Shown: positions 29,880 to 38,593, counted from the first letter of the stretch. The stretch is 48,458 nucleotides of DNA from Snodgrassella sp. CFCC 13594 (GCF_001590725.1 NZ_LQXR01000016.1:1-48458), one strand, 5' to 3'. The notes: generated from the sequence alone by a model not told the origin. Translations and numbers: made by a program.

Positions 29880-30461
29880 TCAAACGAGGATGGTTTTATA
29901 AATAATCACTCCAGCAAAGATAGCCAACACCATGCTGGAAAATTGCTGAAAATGCATCGGGCTGATGTGTAATTTCTCATTGACCAATTTGCCGCCAAAC
30001 ACCACCCAGCAAGCGGCTACTGGAATCAGGGTTACGGTGAATAATGCAAAGTAGGTGAGAAAAGCGGTTGTATTGATCCATGCTATCGGGGGAAAAACCG
30101 TAGTGGCAAAAATCATGCCTTTGGGATTCAATAAGGTGGTCAAAAATAGCTTGGCAGGTGTAATGCCTCTGTTTGAAGGTTCATTGGGGCAGTTGGCATG
30201 ATGCCATAAGTCATAGGCAAGTTTTAAAATATAGACCGCGCATAAGAATTTAATGAGCATCGGTATCAGCGGCCACCATTGCGCTAGACCATGCAAAAAG
30301 TGCCCCCAAACACTGATGGAAACGAAATATCCTAGCCATTCGGCTGGAATCAAAGGCAATGATTGCCGTATACCGATACGGGCTCCTGAGGAAGCCAATA
30401 GGGTGTTGGTGGGGCCTGGCGTGAATAGAATGGCTAGTACAACAGAAAAAAAAGCAATCAT
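29880..30461 (-). CDS. LysE/RhtB-family exporter
   Basis: A 193-residue inner-membrane protein with about six hydrophobic segments and the LysE signature T-P-G-P-T-N-T-L-L near residues 14-22, plus L-L-N-P-K-G-M-I-F-A in the middle. The family exports amino acids such as lysine, homoserine or threonine. The substrate cannot be told. It stands alone, with the tRNA-Glu gene upstream on the same strand. Confidence 0.88.
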   Translation of the reverse strand: MIAFFSVVLAILFTPGPTNTLLASSGARIGIRQSLPLIPAEWLGYFVSISVWGHFLHGLAQWWPLIPMLIKFLCAVYILKLAYDLWHHANCPNEPSNRGITPAKLFLTTLLNPKGMIFATTVFPPIAWINTTAFLTYFALFTVTLIPVAACWVVFGGKLVNEKLHISPMHFQQFSSMVLAIFAGVIIYKTILV

Positions 30462-30769
30462 TCGGTCAAAATCAATAATAAGTTAGGATATGCTGAGCAA
30501 AGTTACACAGTGAGATTGATCACCAATGTATGAAAGTATATTACCTTGAGAGGGGCATGGGTTGTGTTGTTGGCGTAAAAACTCTGTGAAAGACATCCAA
30601 AAGGTAATTGCCAAGGTAATAGTGATGAATGAAATGGGCAGAGCGCATCAGCATGAAGTTGGCTGCTTCTGTGTGTTGGCGCTGCTAGCAGCAATGAAAT
30701 AAAAGAAATATTTGGGTATATAGTTATCAGACTGATAATCAATTATTTATCTTAATGAGTGACCATAAT
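30462..30769. other. Intergenic region between the LysE gene and tRNA-Glu
   Basis: About 308 AT-rich bases. A 79-codon minus-strand frame (30503-30742) has no recognisable start context or family and is not called. A short dyad, TTATCAG-A-CTGATAA at 30724-30738, lies just downstream of the tRNA 3' end; it has no T-run and could be a processing or binding site. Confidence 0.5.
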
Positions 30770-30845
30770 TGGCACGCCCACGGGGATTCGAACCCCGGTT
30801 GCCGCCGTGAAAGGGCAGTGTCCTAGGCCTCTAGACGATGGGCGC
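30770..30845 (-). tRNA. tRNA-Glu (UUC)
   Basis: The 76-base minus-strand gene includes an encoded CCA (30770-30772). The acceptor strand GCGCCCA pairs with TGGGCGT, with a G-U at the first pair. The anticodon loop reads CTTTCAC (anticodon TTC) and the T-arm CGGGG-TTCGAAT-CCCCG. The D-arm has the Glu-type TCGTCTAGAGGCC pattern. Confidence 0.95.
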
Positions 30846-30904
30846 ATGCAATGAGGCGGGCGGATTATCGCTAAAAATCAGCCCCATTGTCAATCTGGAG
30901 GACG

Positions 30905-32281
30905 TTATGGTGGCATGGCAATGCTGAGTGCAGCAACAAAGCCAATGGTTTGGCCTGACGGATCATGGCGATTATCTAAATGAATGACCAAACCGTGTAA
31001 ATGAGCAATGCTGTCTGCAATGGACAGCCCTAAGCCGCTGCCATTTTGAGTTTGTCCTGCAGGTCGGAAGAAACGCTCATGTAAGCGCGGCAGATTTTCG
31101 GCTGAAACCCCATTACCCATATTAGTGACAGAAATTTGATGTGTACTTATTTGGAGCAGGACTGGGCTGTGTTGGGGACTGTAGCGGATGGCATTGTCCA
31201 GAAGATTGCGCAATAATACGGACAGTAGAGTTGCATCACCGTGCACAGGTAAAGCTTGGTCCCAACTGGGTGCCAATAGGATGCGTTGTAAGTGAATGTG
31301 TTTTTCGCGTGCCAACAGGCTTACACTTTCTAATGCGTGATTGCTGGTAGTATGCCAATCAATGGGTTGGTTGTCGGTCAAGGTGGAAAGTGGGTCTAAG
31401 CGCGATAGTATCAGTAATTGCTCAATCAAATGCTGGGTACGTGCTATGCTTTGCTGCATGCTGTGGATGTGCGCCCATTGTTCATCGTCTAGGTCCGTGA
31501 GCGCCAAAACATCAGTGTGTATTTTTAAGGCAGCCAAAGGGCTACGCAATTCATGCGATGCATTGGCTGTGAATTGCAATTCGCGTTGTCTAGCATCATC
31601 AACGCGTCTCAGGAGCGCATTCATGGCATTCACCATGGGCCATGTTTCCGCCGGCACGGCTGTGCCCATTGGTGTCAAACTGTATGCATCGCGTTTATTC
31701 AAATCTGTGGCTAAGTGCAATAAAGGTTGTGTGCCTTTGCGTACCCCCCATGCGATGAGCCACCATAATATCGGCAAAACCAAGATCGACAGGCTTAATT
31801 GTATCCAAACAGCATTAAGTACTGTGGATAGCCGCTCTCGCCTACTGGCACTGACGGCAACATGCAAGTCGTGTTGGTTGTCGTTAAGATAAAATATACG
31901 CCACGCGTGTTTTTCCCACCAGCGCCCCTGATTGTGAAAACCCTGAAAATCATGCCGAGGCCTTATTTTCTGTCCGATGTCATCTGCCACCAATAACTGA
32001 CCATCTTGGCGCCATACCGCAAAACCCATTTCATCGGCATCAATTAGGCCTCGTTGCGCTTTGGTTAGCGCGAGCTTGGTAATCGTGGGTTTGACTGAGG
32101 CATCAACCGGTACTTGCAATAGCTCACGCGCCAGTTGGCTCAATTGAGTATCGCCCGCTTCATTGATTTCGTGATACACAGCAATGGCGCTCATGAGCGC
32201 AGTGGTCACCCACAAAATTGGCAAAGTTAGCCCCAAATAGACCATGAGCCGACGGCTGATGGCTGTGGTGGATTTCATCAT
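30905..32281 (-). CDS. Two-component sensor histidine kinase, PmrB/QseC-like
   Basis: A 458-residue inner-membrane kinase. Two membrane helices (about residues 13-35 and 158-180) flank a periplasmic domain of about 120 residues. The H-box T-A-N-A-S-H-E-L-R-S-P-L-A-A-L has His243. ATPase motifs follow: N-L-L-D-N-A-I-R-Y-S-P (N box), a G1-like N-M-G-N-G-V, and G-S-G-L-G-L-S-I-A (G2). The sensor-domain layout fits QseC/PmrB. The start overlaps the response regulator stop by four bases. A PmrA box upstream of eptA nearby favours a PmrB-type role: responding to Fe3+, Al3+, acid or cationic peptides. The stimulus is inferred. Confidence 0.92.
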   Translation of the reverse strand: MMKSTTAISRRLMVYLGLTLPILWVTTALMSAIAVYHEINEAGDTQLSQLARELLQVPVDASVKPTITKLALTKAQRGLIDADEMGFAVWRQDGQLLVADDIGQKIRPRHDFQGFHNQGRWWEKHAWRIFYLNDNQHDLHVAVSASRRERLSTVLNAVWIQLSLSILVLPILWWLIAWGVRKGTQPLLHLATDLNKRDAYSLTPMGTAVPAETWPMVNAMNALLRRVDDARQRELQFTANASHELRSPLAALKIHTDVLALTDLDDEQWAHIHSMQQSIARTQHLIEQLLILSRLDPLSTLTDNQPIDWHTTSNHALESVSLLAREKHIHLQRILLAPSWDQALPVHGDATLLSVLLRNLLDNAIRYSPQHSPVLLQISTHQISVTNMGNGVSAENLPRLHERFFRPAGQTQNGSGLGLSIADSIAHLHGLVIHLDNRHDPSGQTIGFVAALSIAMPP

Positions 32282-32940
32282 GGCGGAGTACCCAATTGAT
32301 AGCCCAAACCACGCCGGGTGCGGATGAATGAGGGACCGATTTTTTTACGCAAGTGGTGGATATGGACTTCTACCGCATTGCTTTCTACTTCTTGGTCCCA
32401 GCCATATAGCTTGTCTTCTATTTGAGCACGGCTGAGGACTTGGTGGGGATGGGATACCAATAGTGTTAAAAGTAGCCACTCTCGTTGAGTGAGACTGAGG
32501 GCTTGTCCATTTAAGGTGGCTGAGCAAGCTGCCACATCCAATTGCAAGCCGCCATACTGTAACATGGGCTGGCTGCGGCCTTGGCTGCGGCGCACTAAGG
32601 CATGCAAGCGGGCAATCACTTCATCCAGGGAAAAGGGTTTACACAGATAATCATCGGCACCATTATTGAGTCCGGCCAAACGATCTGGCAGTGCATCGCG
32701 TGCCGTAAGAATGAAGACGGGTATGGGTATTTGGTGTTGACGCCAGTAGGCCAATACATCCATGCCATCGATTTCCGGCAGCCCTAAATCCAAAATAACG
32801 GCATCATAAGGCGCGTTGAATAAGGCGCTCTGACCTAAGCGCGCGGAGCGAAACCAGTCGCAGGCCATACCATGTTTTTTGAGTCCGGCAACCAGCCCCT
32901 CGGCTATGTCGATGTCGTCTTCCAATAATAAAATACGCAT
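32278..32940 (-). CDS. OmpR/PhoB-family response regulator, PmrA/QseB-like
   Basis: A 220-residue regulator. The receiver domain has acidic residues E7-D8-D9, phosphoacceptor Asp51 (V-I-L-D-L-G-L-P), the Thr in I-L-T-A-R and Lys in C-K-P-F. The winged-helix output domain (about 125-218) has L-T-Q-R-E-W-L-L-L and the recognition region N-A-V-E-V-H-I-H-H-L-R-K-K-I, characteristic of PmrA, QseB and BasR. It is translationally coupled to its kinase. The nearby perfect YTTAAK-N5-YTTAAK box suggests eptA as a target. Confidence 0.93.
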   Translation of the reverse strand: MRILLLEDDIDIAEGLVAGLKKHGMACDWFRSARLGQSALFNAPYDAVILDLGLPEIDGMDVLAYWRQHQIPIPVFILTARDALPDRLAGLNNGADDYLCKPFSLDEVIARLHALVRRSQGRSQPMLQYGGLQLDVAACSATLNGQALSLTQREWLLLTLLVSHPHQVLSRAQIEDKLYGWDQEVESNAVEVHIHHLRKKIGPSFIRTRRGLGYQLGTPP

Positions 32941-33043
32941 AGTTATGTGTTTTCGTATGGGAATAAAATCATTAGGTTTGGGCGACCATGTTTAGGGTTG
33001 GTGTGTCGAGTCAATGTAGATGCACATGATGATGCGCATGGGG

Positions 33044-33735
33044 CTATATACCCAAAATTTTGCCAATGCAGCTGGTGACCAGCAAAGCCAATACCCCCCA
33101 CATAAAAATACGCGTCAATGCAGGCCAGATAGGCGCACCACCCAATTTGGCCGATATCAGCCTAATACCAGCAATCCTATCATGGTGGTGCTGAAGAGCA
33201 TGATCATAAGCCCATGTTGGGGTGCCAGAATGGCAATCAATACCGGCAATAAAGCGCCACAGCAAAAAGATAATGCTGAAGCCAAGGCTGCCTGAAATGG
33301 TTTGGCACTATTGGTTTCTGTAATACCGATTTCATCACGTGCATGGGCTTCCAATGCATTGTGTGCCGTCAAGGCTTGTGCCACTTCGCGTGCCAAAGGC
33401 GCAGAAAGCCCACGTTCTTGATAAATGGTGGTCAATTCAGCCAGTTCATCATCGGGAAACGAAGCCAGTGTGGTTCGCTCTTTGTGTAAGTCGGCTTTTT
33501 CGGTATCGGCTTGGCTGGACACCGAAACATATTCTCCTGCGGCCATGGAAATGGCCCCGGCCACTAAGGCAGCGACCCCTGTGAGCATCAGTGTGTGGCT
33601 GCTGGGCTGGGCGGCAGCCAATCCCATGAGCAAACTGGCGGTAGAGATCAGACCGTCGTTGGCGCCCAATACACTGGCGCGCAGCCAGTTATTGCGGGTG
33701 GAAAAGTGGTTTTCTTCGTGCCAAGAAAAAGTCAT
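33044..33735 (-). pseudogene. VIT1/CCC1-family metal transporter, split by a -1 frameshift near the 3' end
   Basis: The product begins N-N-W-L-R-A-S-V-L-G-A-N-D-G-L-I-S-T-A-S-L-L-M-G, the VIT-family start with its metal-binding region. It has M-A-A-G-E-Y-V-S-V-S-S-Q and the cytoplasmic metal-binding helices (D-D-E-L-A-E-L), then membrane helices to G-L-L-V-L-G, where TGA follows. The expected tail, I-S-A-K-L-G-G-A-P-I-W-P-A-L to I-G-K-I-L-G-I, continues in the next frame to TAG at 33044. One added base near 33157-33162 restores 230 residues, normal for the family. VIT proteins move Fe2+ or Mn2+ out of the cytosol. Error or true mutation cannot be told apart here. ATG 33735 has GAG at about 7 bases. 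Confidence 0.85.
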
Positions 33736-33838
33736 CGGTTTCTCTTTAATCAATTCAATGGGACAACAGCATTTCTATCAGTTATGCGCCAGCAAGCTAC
33801 CTGAATATTGATTTTTGCCATGAGTGTGCCAACGCAGT

Positions 33839-33855
33839 CTTAAGATTACCTTAAT
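33839..33855 (+). promoter_or_regulatory. PmrA box upstream of eptA
   Basis: CTTAAG-ATTAC-CTTAAT is a perfect match to the PmrA half-site repeat YTTAAK-N5-YTTAAK. It lies 45 bases before the eptA ATG and between the divergent VIT and eptA genes. A possible -10 (TTTAGA) follows 9 bases downstream. Confidence 0.8.
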
Positions 33856-33900
33856 TTTGCTTTTTTAGACTGCCTCCACGCTAATTTTGTGGTGAGTGTG

Positions 33901-35526
33901 ATGAAAATCTCCGTTTTGGGCAGCAGTAACCGGATTATTGCGCTGTTGAGTGTGTATTTTTTAGTGGTGTTTAATGTCCGGCTTTGGCTGGTATTGGCCA
34001 AGCAGGCCCCTTTGTTGTATGACCACAATATGGTGCTGTGGTTGGCTATGCCTATTTTTCTCTTGGCGGCCATGAACGTCTTTATTCAACTTTTTTTCTG
34101 GCCTTATGTGCATAAAGTGGTGGTGCCCGTCTTGCTAATGGTGGGAGCAGCGGTGAGTTATGCAGCCATGACACAGGATGTTTATTTTAATGCGGATATG
34201 ATGCAAAACGTATTGCAGACCAATATGGGCGAGGCCAGCGCTTGGCTTAGTGCTGGTTTTTTGTGGTGGTGTCTGGTTACTGGTGTCTTACCCAGCGTGG
34301 GTTATGTGTGGGTGGTGCGCTTGGTCTATGCCCATCCTTGGTACCGTGAAGTGGCGTGGCGCTTGTTGAATATATTGATGTCCGTTGTGGTAGCAGGCGC
34401 TGTGGTGTTGGCGGCATATGGGCATTTTGCTTCTTTTTTTCGGAACAATAAACAGGTGAATCACCAAATTGCACCAACCAATGTGGTGGGTGTTTTGTTT
34501 AAAACAGCCTATAACGCTTATGATGCCAGCCGACCTTTACAGCGCATCGGCTTGGATGCACAGCATCAAGCTCATGTTGGCGGCCGCAAACGGGTGCTGA
34601 TTTTGGTAGTGGGGGAAACCACCCGTGCAGAAAACTGGGGCTTAAATGGTTATTGGCGTCAAACCACACCACAACTGGCCGCCATGGGCAGCGATATTGT
34701 CAATTTTCCGCAAGTAGCTTCTTGTGGCACATCCACTGCGGTGTCAGTACCGTGTTTGTTTTCCAATATGCCGCGCGCGCACTATGATGCGAATCGGGCA
34801 CGGCATCAGGAAGGGTTGATGGATGTGTTGCAACGGGCTGGGATATCTACGCTTTGGCGTGAGAATGATGGTGGGTGCAAAGGGGCATGCGACCGTATAC
34901 GTCATGTTGAAGTGCATGACTGGGCGCCAAAACAGGAGTGTGTGGGTGATGGTTGCCAAGACTTGAATTTGCTCACCCATTTGCAGCAGGAAATCCGTGC
35001 GTTGCCAACGGATGGCGTGATTGTGTTGCATACCATGGGCAGTCATGGCCCGGCCTATTATCAACGCTATCCAAGTGCCTTCCGCCGTTTTATGCCCACG
35101 TGCGATACCAATCAGATTCAGAGCTGTGATAATCAACAATTACGCAATACTTACGACAATACAGTGCTGTATGTTGACCATATGTTGGCCCAAACCATCC
35201 GCTTGCTGCAAAGCGAAACCGATTTGGATGCCGCTTTATGGTATTTTTCTGATCATGGCGAATCACTGGGTGAAAACGGCATGTATTTGCATGCTGCGCC
35301 TTATGCCATTGCCCCCAGTCAACAGACTCATATCCCAATGATTTTTTGGGCCAATGCAGGGTTCTATCATGATGCTGGTTTAGATGCCTCGTGTTTACAG
35401 CGTCGGGCACAGCAAAACCAGTTTTCTCATGATGATGTTTTCCATTCCACTTTGGGTTTAATGGATGCTCGTACGCACGAATATCAGCCTGAGTTGGATG
35501 TATTCCGGCCTTGTCGAGCGCATTGA
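33901..35526 (+). CDS. eptA: Lipid A phosphoethanolamine transferase (EptA/LptA-Neisseria/MCR family)
   Basis: A 541-residue inner-membrane enzyme that adds phosphoethanolamine to lipid A, lowering surface negative charge. Five membrane helices lie in residues 1-180. The periplasmic sulfatase-like domain has V-V-G-E-T-T-R-A-E-N (metal Glu about 239), C-G-T-S-T-A-V-S-V-P-C with the nucleophile Thr about 279, F-S-D-H-G-E-S-L-G-E-N-G and T-H-I-P-M-I-F-W. Paired cysteines are as in EptA and MCR. A GTG at 33889 would add four residues; ATG 33901 with GGTGAG upstream is preferred. In Neisseria this activity confers polymyxin resistance. The PmrA box suggests control by the adjacent two-component system. 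Confidence 0.94.
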   Translation: MKISVLGSSNRIIALLSVYFLVVFNVRLWLVLAKQAPLLYDHNMVLWLAMPIFLLAAMNVFIQLFFWPYVHKVVVPVLLMVGAAVSYAAMTQDVYFNADMMQNVLQTNMGEASAWLSAGFLWWCLVTGVLPSVGYVWVVRLVYAHPWYREVAWRLLNILMSVVVAGAVVLAAYGHFASFFRNNKQVNHQIAPTNVVGVLFKTAYNAYDASRPLQRIGLDAQHQAHVGGRKRVLILVVGETTRAENWGLNGYWRQTTPQLAAMGSDIVNFPQVASCGTSTAVSVPCLFSNMPRAHYDANRARHQEGLMDVLQRAGISTLWRENDGGCKGACDRIRHVEVHDWAPKQECVGDGCQDLNLLTHLQQEIRALPTDGVIVLHTMGSHGPAYYQRYPSAFRRFMPTCDTNQIQSCDNQQLRNTYDNTVLYVDHMLAQTIRLLQSETDLDAALWYFSDHGESLGENGMYLHAAPYAIAPSQQTHIPMIFWANAGFYHDAGLDASCLQRRAQQNQFSHDDVFHSTLGLMDARTHEYQPELDVFRPCRAH

Positions 35527-35541
35527 AGATTCATGAATCAC

Positions 35542-35582
35542 GATACCGTTCAGGCAACCTTAATGGTTGCCTGAACGGTATC
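35542..35582 (+). terminator. 18-bp perfect hairpin after eptA built from variant DUS
   Basis: GATACCGTTCAGGCAACC and its exact complement enclose a TTAAT loop. Both arms contain the variant core GGTTGCCTGAAC. It starts 16 bases after the eptA stop. There is no T-run, so intrinsic termination is uncertain, but a stem of this length may still end or stabilise the transcript. Confidence 0.7.
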
Positions 35583-35677
35583 TGGCAGCGTTCGTAATGG
35601 TCAGCGTAATGCCATCTGGGCCAGATAGTTAGTACGGGCGGGGTGTGGGTGCTTTATCGGCGGAGGGGCTTTTGCCG

Positions 35678-35683
35678 TATAAT
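35678..35683 (+). promoter_or_regulatory. Possible -10 element of rdgC
   Basis: A perfect TATAAT 40 bases before the rdgC ATG. No strong -35 is visible (TTTATC at 35653 with a 19-base spacer is the best). Confidence 0.4.
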
Positions 35684-35722
35684 GCAGATCTTTATAGGTG
35701 GTCATACACGAAAGAGCAGTCG

Positions 35723-36628
35723 ATGTGGTTTAAGCAATTGAGTTTTTATCCTTTGGAACAAAATGGCATACCGGTGTTGGAAACATTGGCGGACGCATTG
35801 CGCAAAGCTGAATTTGCGCCGTGCATGGGTTTGGATTGGGACAGCATAGGCTTTTGTGCACCAGCGTCTTTTAGTCCAGAAATGGTATTTGCTGCGCAAC
35901 ACACTTGGCGAGTGGCCTTAAAAAAAGAGGAAAAGGTATTACCAGCGGCCGTGATACGGGATGTGCTGGACGACAAGGTTGAGGAAATACAGCAAGCGGA
36001 AAGTCGCCAAGTAGGGCGCAAGGAAAAGCAAGAACTGAAGGATAACATCACCGATGACTTGCTGCCTCGTGCCTTTACCAAAAGCAGCAAAACTGAAGCT
36101 GTGATTGATACCCAACGTGCTTTGCTGCTCATTAATCAGGGCAACAGCAAGCGAGCTGAAACCTTGCTCACCAAGCTGCGTGACGCTTTGGGTGGGTTGC
36201 CTGCCAGCCTGCCGCGTACGCAACAATCTCCGGGTAGCTTGATGACCGAGTGGTTGCTCAATGGTAGTGCAGCCGGTGGTTTTGAACTGGATTGTGATTG
36301 TGAACTCAAAGGTGTGGGTGATGCCGCTCCGGTCATTCGCATCAGTCATCAAGATTTGACGGTTGAAGAAGTGGTAAACCATGTCAAGAGCGGCAAAGTT
36401 GTTACGCAGCTTGGCTTGGTGTGGCAGGATCGGGTGCGTTGTGTGCTCACACAAGACTTCACGTTGAAGCGCATTCAATTTTTGGATGTGTTGCAAGAAG
36501 AAGCCGCCAGCCAAGGAGATGACATGGAAAGCCTGATGTTTGCATCGCAGGTATTGATGACGGAAGCTTTGAGTGATTTACTCTTGGAATTAGTGAGTCA
36601 CTTGGGTGGATGGCAGCCGGGGCAATAA
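35723..36628 (+). CDS. rdgC: Recombination-associated protein RdgC
   Basis: A 301-residue DNA-binding protein that forms a ring-shaped dimer around duplex DNA and modulates RecA. It begins M-W-F-K-Q-L-S-F-Y-P-L, has G-F-C-A-P, L-K-K-E-E-K-V-L-P-A-A-V-I-R and the C-terminal L-G-L-V-W-Q-D-R-V-R-C-V-L segment of the family. In Neisseria rdgC affects pilin antigenic variation. ATG at 35723 gives the family start; an upstream ATG at 35645 would overlap the promoter. Confidence 0.95.
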   Translation: MWFKQLSFYPLEQNGIPVLETLADALRKAEFAPCMGLDWDSIGFCAPASFSPEMVFAAQHTWRVALKKEEKVLPAAVIRDVLDDKVEEIQQAESRQVGRKEKQELKDNITDDLLPRAFTKSSKTEAVIDTQRALLLINQGNSKRAETLLTKLRDALGGLPASLPRTQQSPGSLMTEWLLNGSAAGGFELDCDCELKGVGDAAPVIRISHQDLTVEEVVNHVKSGKVVTQLGLVWQDRVRCVLTQDFTLKRIQFLDVLQEEAASQGDDMESLMFASQVLMTEALSDLLLELVSHLGGWQPGQ

Positions 36629-36671
36629 GCACGTTAAAGCAGGCCAAATCGGCCGCTAAATGGGAGGCGAA

Positions 36672-37043
36672 ATGATACAGCGAAATACGATTAGAATGGC
36701 TGCAGCATTGGCTATGGTGAGTGGATTGGTTGCTTGCGCGAATAATGGAGGCGCTTCAGGCAGCCTTAGTAGTCAAACTGTAATGATGTCAAAAACACTG
36801 GATTTGCGTCAGTGCGGTCATACTTCAGTCGGCGAAGGCGTTGCGTTTTTGCGTGCGCAATTGCAGCAAGGCGGGATTGATGTATTGGTAGCCACCAATA
36901 CGCATGATGGCCGTGCCTATCCGGCCATGTGTGGTGGCCCTACGGGTGATTTAGGGGTGTTTACCATTGCCAAAAGCCAGCAAACCAAGGCAGAAAGCCT
37001 GGGTTACCGTGTAATTCAAGACCGCAATCAATTGGGTAAATAA
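36672..37043 (+). CDS. Small putative lipoprotein
   Basis: A 123-residue protein with a lipoprotein signal (basic start, A-A-A-L-A-M-V-S-G, lipobox L-V-A-C) and GGGAGGCG as ribosome site. A DUS near 36755 encodes S-G-S-L just after the acylated Cys. The mature part has two Cys (R-Q-C-G and M-C-G-G-P-T-G-D) and resembles small uncharacterised periplasmic proteins of about 100 residues. I do not recognise a function. It lies 43 bases after rdgC and may be co-transcribed. Confidence 0.78.
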   Translation: MIQRNTIRMAAALAMVSGLVACANNGGASGSLSSQTVMMSKTLDLRQCGHTSVGEGVAFLRAQLQQGGIDVLVATNTHDGRAYPAMCGGPTGDLGVFTIAKSQQTKAESLGYRVIQDRNQLGK

Positions 37044-37099
37044 AGCCCGTTGTGTGCTGCCAAAAGCGGCGTTGTGGTGGCAGGGTTGCGTTGCATCGG

Positions 37100-37105
37100 T
37101 ATAAT
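37100..37105 (+). promoter_or_regulatory. Possible -10 element of dcd
   Basis: A perfect TATAAT 29 bases before the dcd ATG. No convincing -35 is seen at normal spacing. Confidence 0.4.
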
Positions 37106-37134
37106 GCGTCCATTACATTTTTGTAGAGCCCATC

Positions 37135-37701
37135 ATGAGCATCAAATCGGATAAGTGGATTTGCCGCATGAGCGAGCAACATGGCATGATTGAGCCGTTT
37201 GAGCCGCGACAAATCAAGCAAGCAGACGGTCAGAAAATCATTTCTTATGGCACTTCCAGCTACGGTTATGACATTCGTTGTGCGCGGGAATTTAAAATTT
37301 TTACCAACATCAACAGCACCATTGTTGATCCTAAAAATTTTGATACACGCAATTTTGTTACCGTGGAAGACGATTATTGCATTATTCCACCCAATTCCTT
37401 TGCCCTGGCCCGCACCGTGGAGTATTTTCGTATTCCCCGTAATGTGTTGACTGTATGTTTGGGGAAATCAACCTATGCACGCTGTGGCATCATCGTGAAT
37501 GTGACACCATTTGAGCCCGAGTGGGAAGGATATGTGACGCTGGAATTTTCCAATACCACACCTTTGCCCGCTAAGATTTATGCCAATGAGGGTGTGGCTC
37601 AGGTACTGTTTTTTGAAAGCGATGAAGAGTGTGAAACCTCATACCGGGATCGCGCTGGTAAATATATGGGCCAAACTGGCGTGACCTTACCCAAAGCATA
37701 A
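37135..37701 (+). CDS. dcd: dCTP deaminase
   Basis: A 188-residue enzyme of the dUTPase-like fold that deaminates dCTP to dUTP for thymidylate synthesis. Motifs: S-Y-G-Y-D-I-R near residue 41, G-K-S-T-Y-A-R-C-G with the catalytic Arg near residue 110, and G-Y-V-T-L-E-F-S-N with the catalytic Glu near residue 138. The C-terminus has [10 protein letters not shown]. Length is standard. It stands alone before a DUS terminator. Confidence 0.96.
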   Translation: MSIKSDKWICRMSEQHGMIEPFEPRQIKQADGQKIISYGTSSYGYDIRCAREFKIFTNINSTIVDPKNFDTRNFVTVEDDYCIIPPNSFALARTVEYFRIPRNVLTVCLGKSTYARCGIIVNVTPFEPEWEGYVTLEFSNTTPLPAKIYANEGVAQVLFFESDEECETSYRDRAGKYMGQTGVTLPKA

Positions 37702-37759
37702 ATGAGCGCTTGGAGTTTTGCCTATCGGTTATGCAATAAAAATTGATACCCAAACCAAA

Positions 37760-37800
37760 AATAAAAAGGCTGCCTGAAACATTGAGGCAGCCTTTTTATT
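37760..37800. terminator. DUS-type bidirectional terminator between dcd and the GlpR-like gene
   Basis: AATAAAAAGGCTGCCT and its perfect complement AGGCAGCCTTTTTATT form a 16-bp stem with a 9-base loop. A-runs and T-runs on the two sides allow termination in both directions. A full DUS is in the left arm and loop. Confidence 0.93.
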
Positions 37801-37813
37801 GGACTTGGTTTGT

Positions 37814-38593
37814 TTATTCATCTTCTTTGTCGGCCAAATACCATTTTACGTCATGATCATCCAATTTTTTAGACAATGCGGGAGAAGGTTCTTCATCAGT
37901 AAACAATGCATGAAACTCGGTAATATCACCCATGCGCACCAAGGCATTGCGGCCAAATTTACTGTGGTCAACCGCCAAGTAACGAAAACGCGCATTTTGC
38001 ATCATTGCCTGCATGACACTGACTTCTTTGTAGTCAAAGTCGAGTAACGAACCGTCTGACTCTATACTGGCCGCACCCAAAACGGCATAGTCGACTTTAA
38101 ATTGATTAATAAAATCAATGGTGGCCACGCCGGTAATGCCACCATCCACAGCGCGCACCACCCCGGAGGTGATCATGACCGTGTAATCGCTGCGACTGGA
38201 TACGATGGAGGCAACGTGGATGTTGTTGGTGATGATGCTGAGGTTTTTGTGATTTTTAATCAATGATAAAGCCACGGCTTCGATGGTGGTACCGATGCTC
38301 ATAAACAAGGAGGCATTGTCGGGAATGTGTTCCGCAATCACGTCGGCAATGTGCGATTTTTCACTTTGCAGTTTATTTTTGCGTGAAAAATAATCTTCAT
38401 TCTCAATGCTGCTGCCCAATGCGGCGCCGCCATGATAACGTCGCAACAAATTTTCTTCGCATAATTGATTGATGTCGCGGCGGATGGTTTGTGGGGTAAC
38501 GTCCAAAACCCGTGCCAATTCGTCGATGGGCATAAAACCGCTTTCGCGGATTAAGTCGATGATTTTTTCATGGCGTGGCGTACGGCTCGGCAT
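37814..38593 (-). CDS. DeoR/GlpR-family transcriptional regulator
   Basis: A 259-residue regulator. The N-terminal DeoR helix-turn-helix (about residues 5-57) has R-H-E-K-I-I-D-L-I-R-E-S-G-F and V-T-P-Q-T-I-R-R-D-I-N-Q-L. The sugar-phosphate-binding domain follows with D-N-A-S-L-F-M-S-I-G-T-T near residues 92-103 and I-T-N-N-I-H-V-A near residue 120. It most resembles GlpR, the glycerol-3-phosphate repressor, but no glp gene lies in the window, so its target is unknown. AAGG spacing favours ATG at 38593 over 38599. Confidence 0.87.
   Translation of the reverse strand: MPSRTPRHEKIIDLIRESGFMPIDELARVLDVTPQTIRRDINQLCEENLLRRYHGGAALGSSIENEDYFSRKNKLQSEKSHIADVIAEHIPDNASLFMSIGTTIEAVALSLIKNHKNLSIITNNIHVASIVSSRSDYTVMITSGVVRAVDGGITGVATIDFINQFKVDYAVLGAASIESDGSLLDFDYKEVSVMQAMMQNARFRYLAVDHSKFGRNALVRMGDITEFHALFTDEEPSPALSKKLDDHDVKWYLADKEDE

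Noticed and set aside
30503..30742. 79-codon minus-strand reading frame between the LysE gene and tRNA-Glu
   Set aside because: No ribosome site, no recognisable family, and composition like the AT-rich flanks.
33797..33808. Eikenella-type DUS (AGGCTACCTGAA) near the VIT gene
   Set aside because: The sequence is AAGCTACCTGAA, one mismatch, and a single copy; chance or decay of the local dialect is enough.
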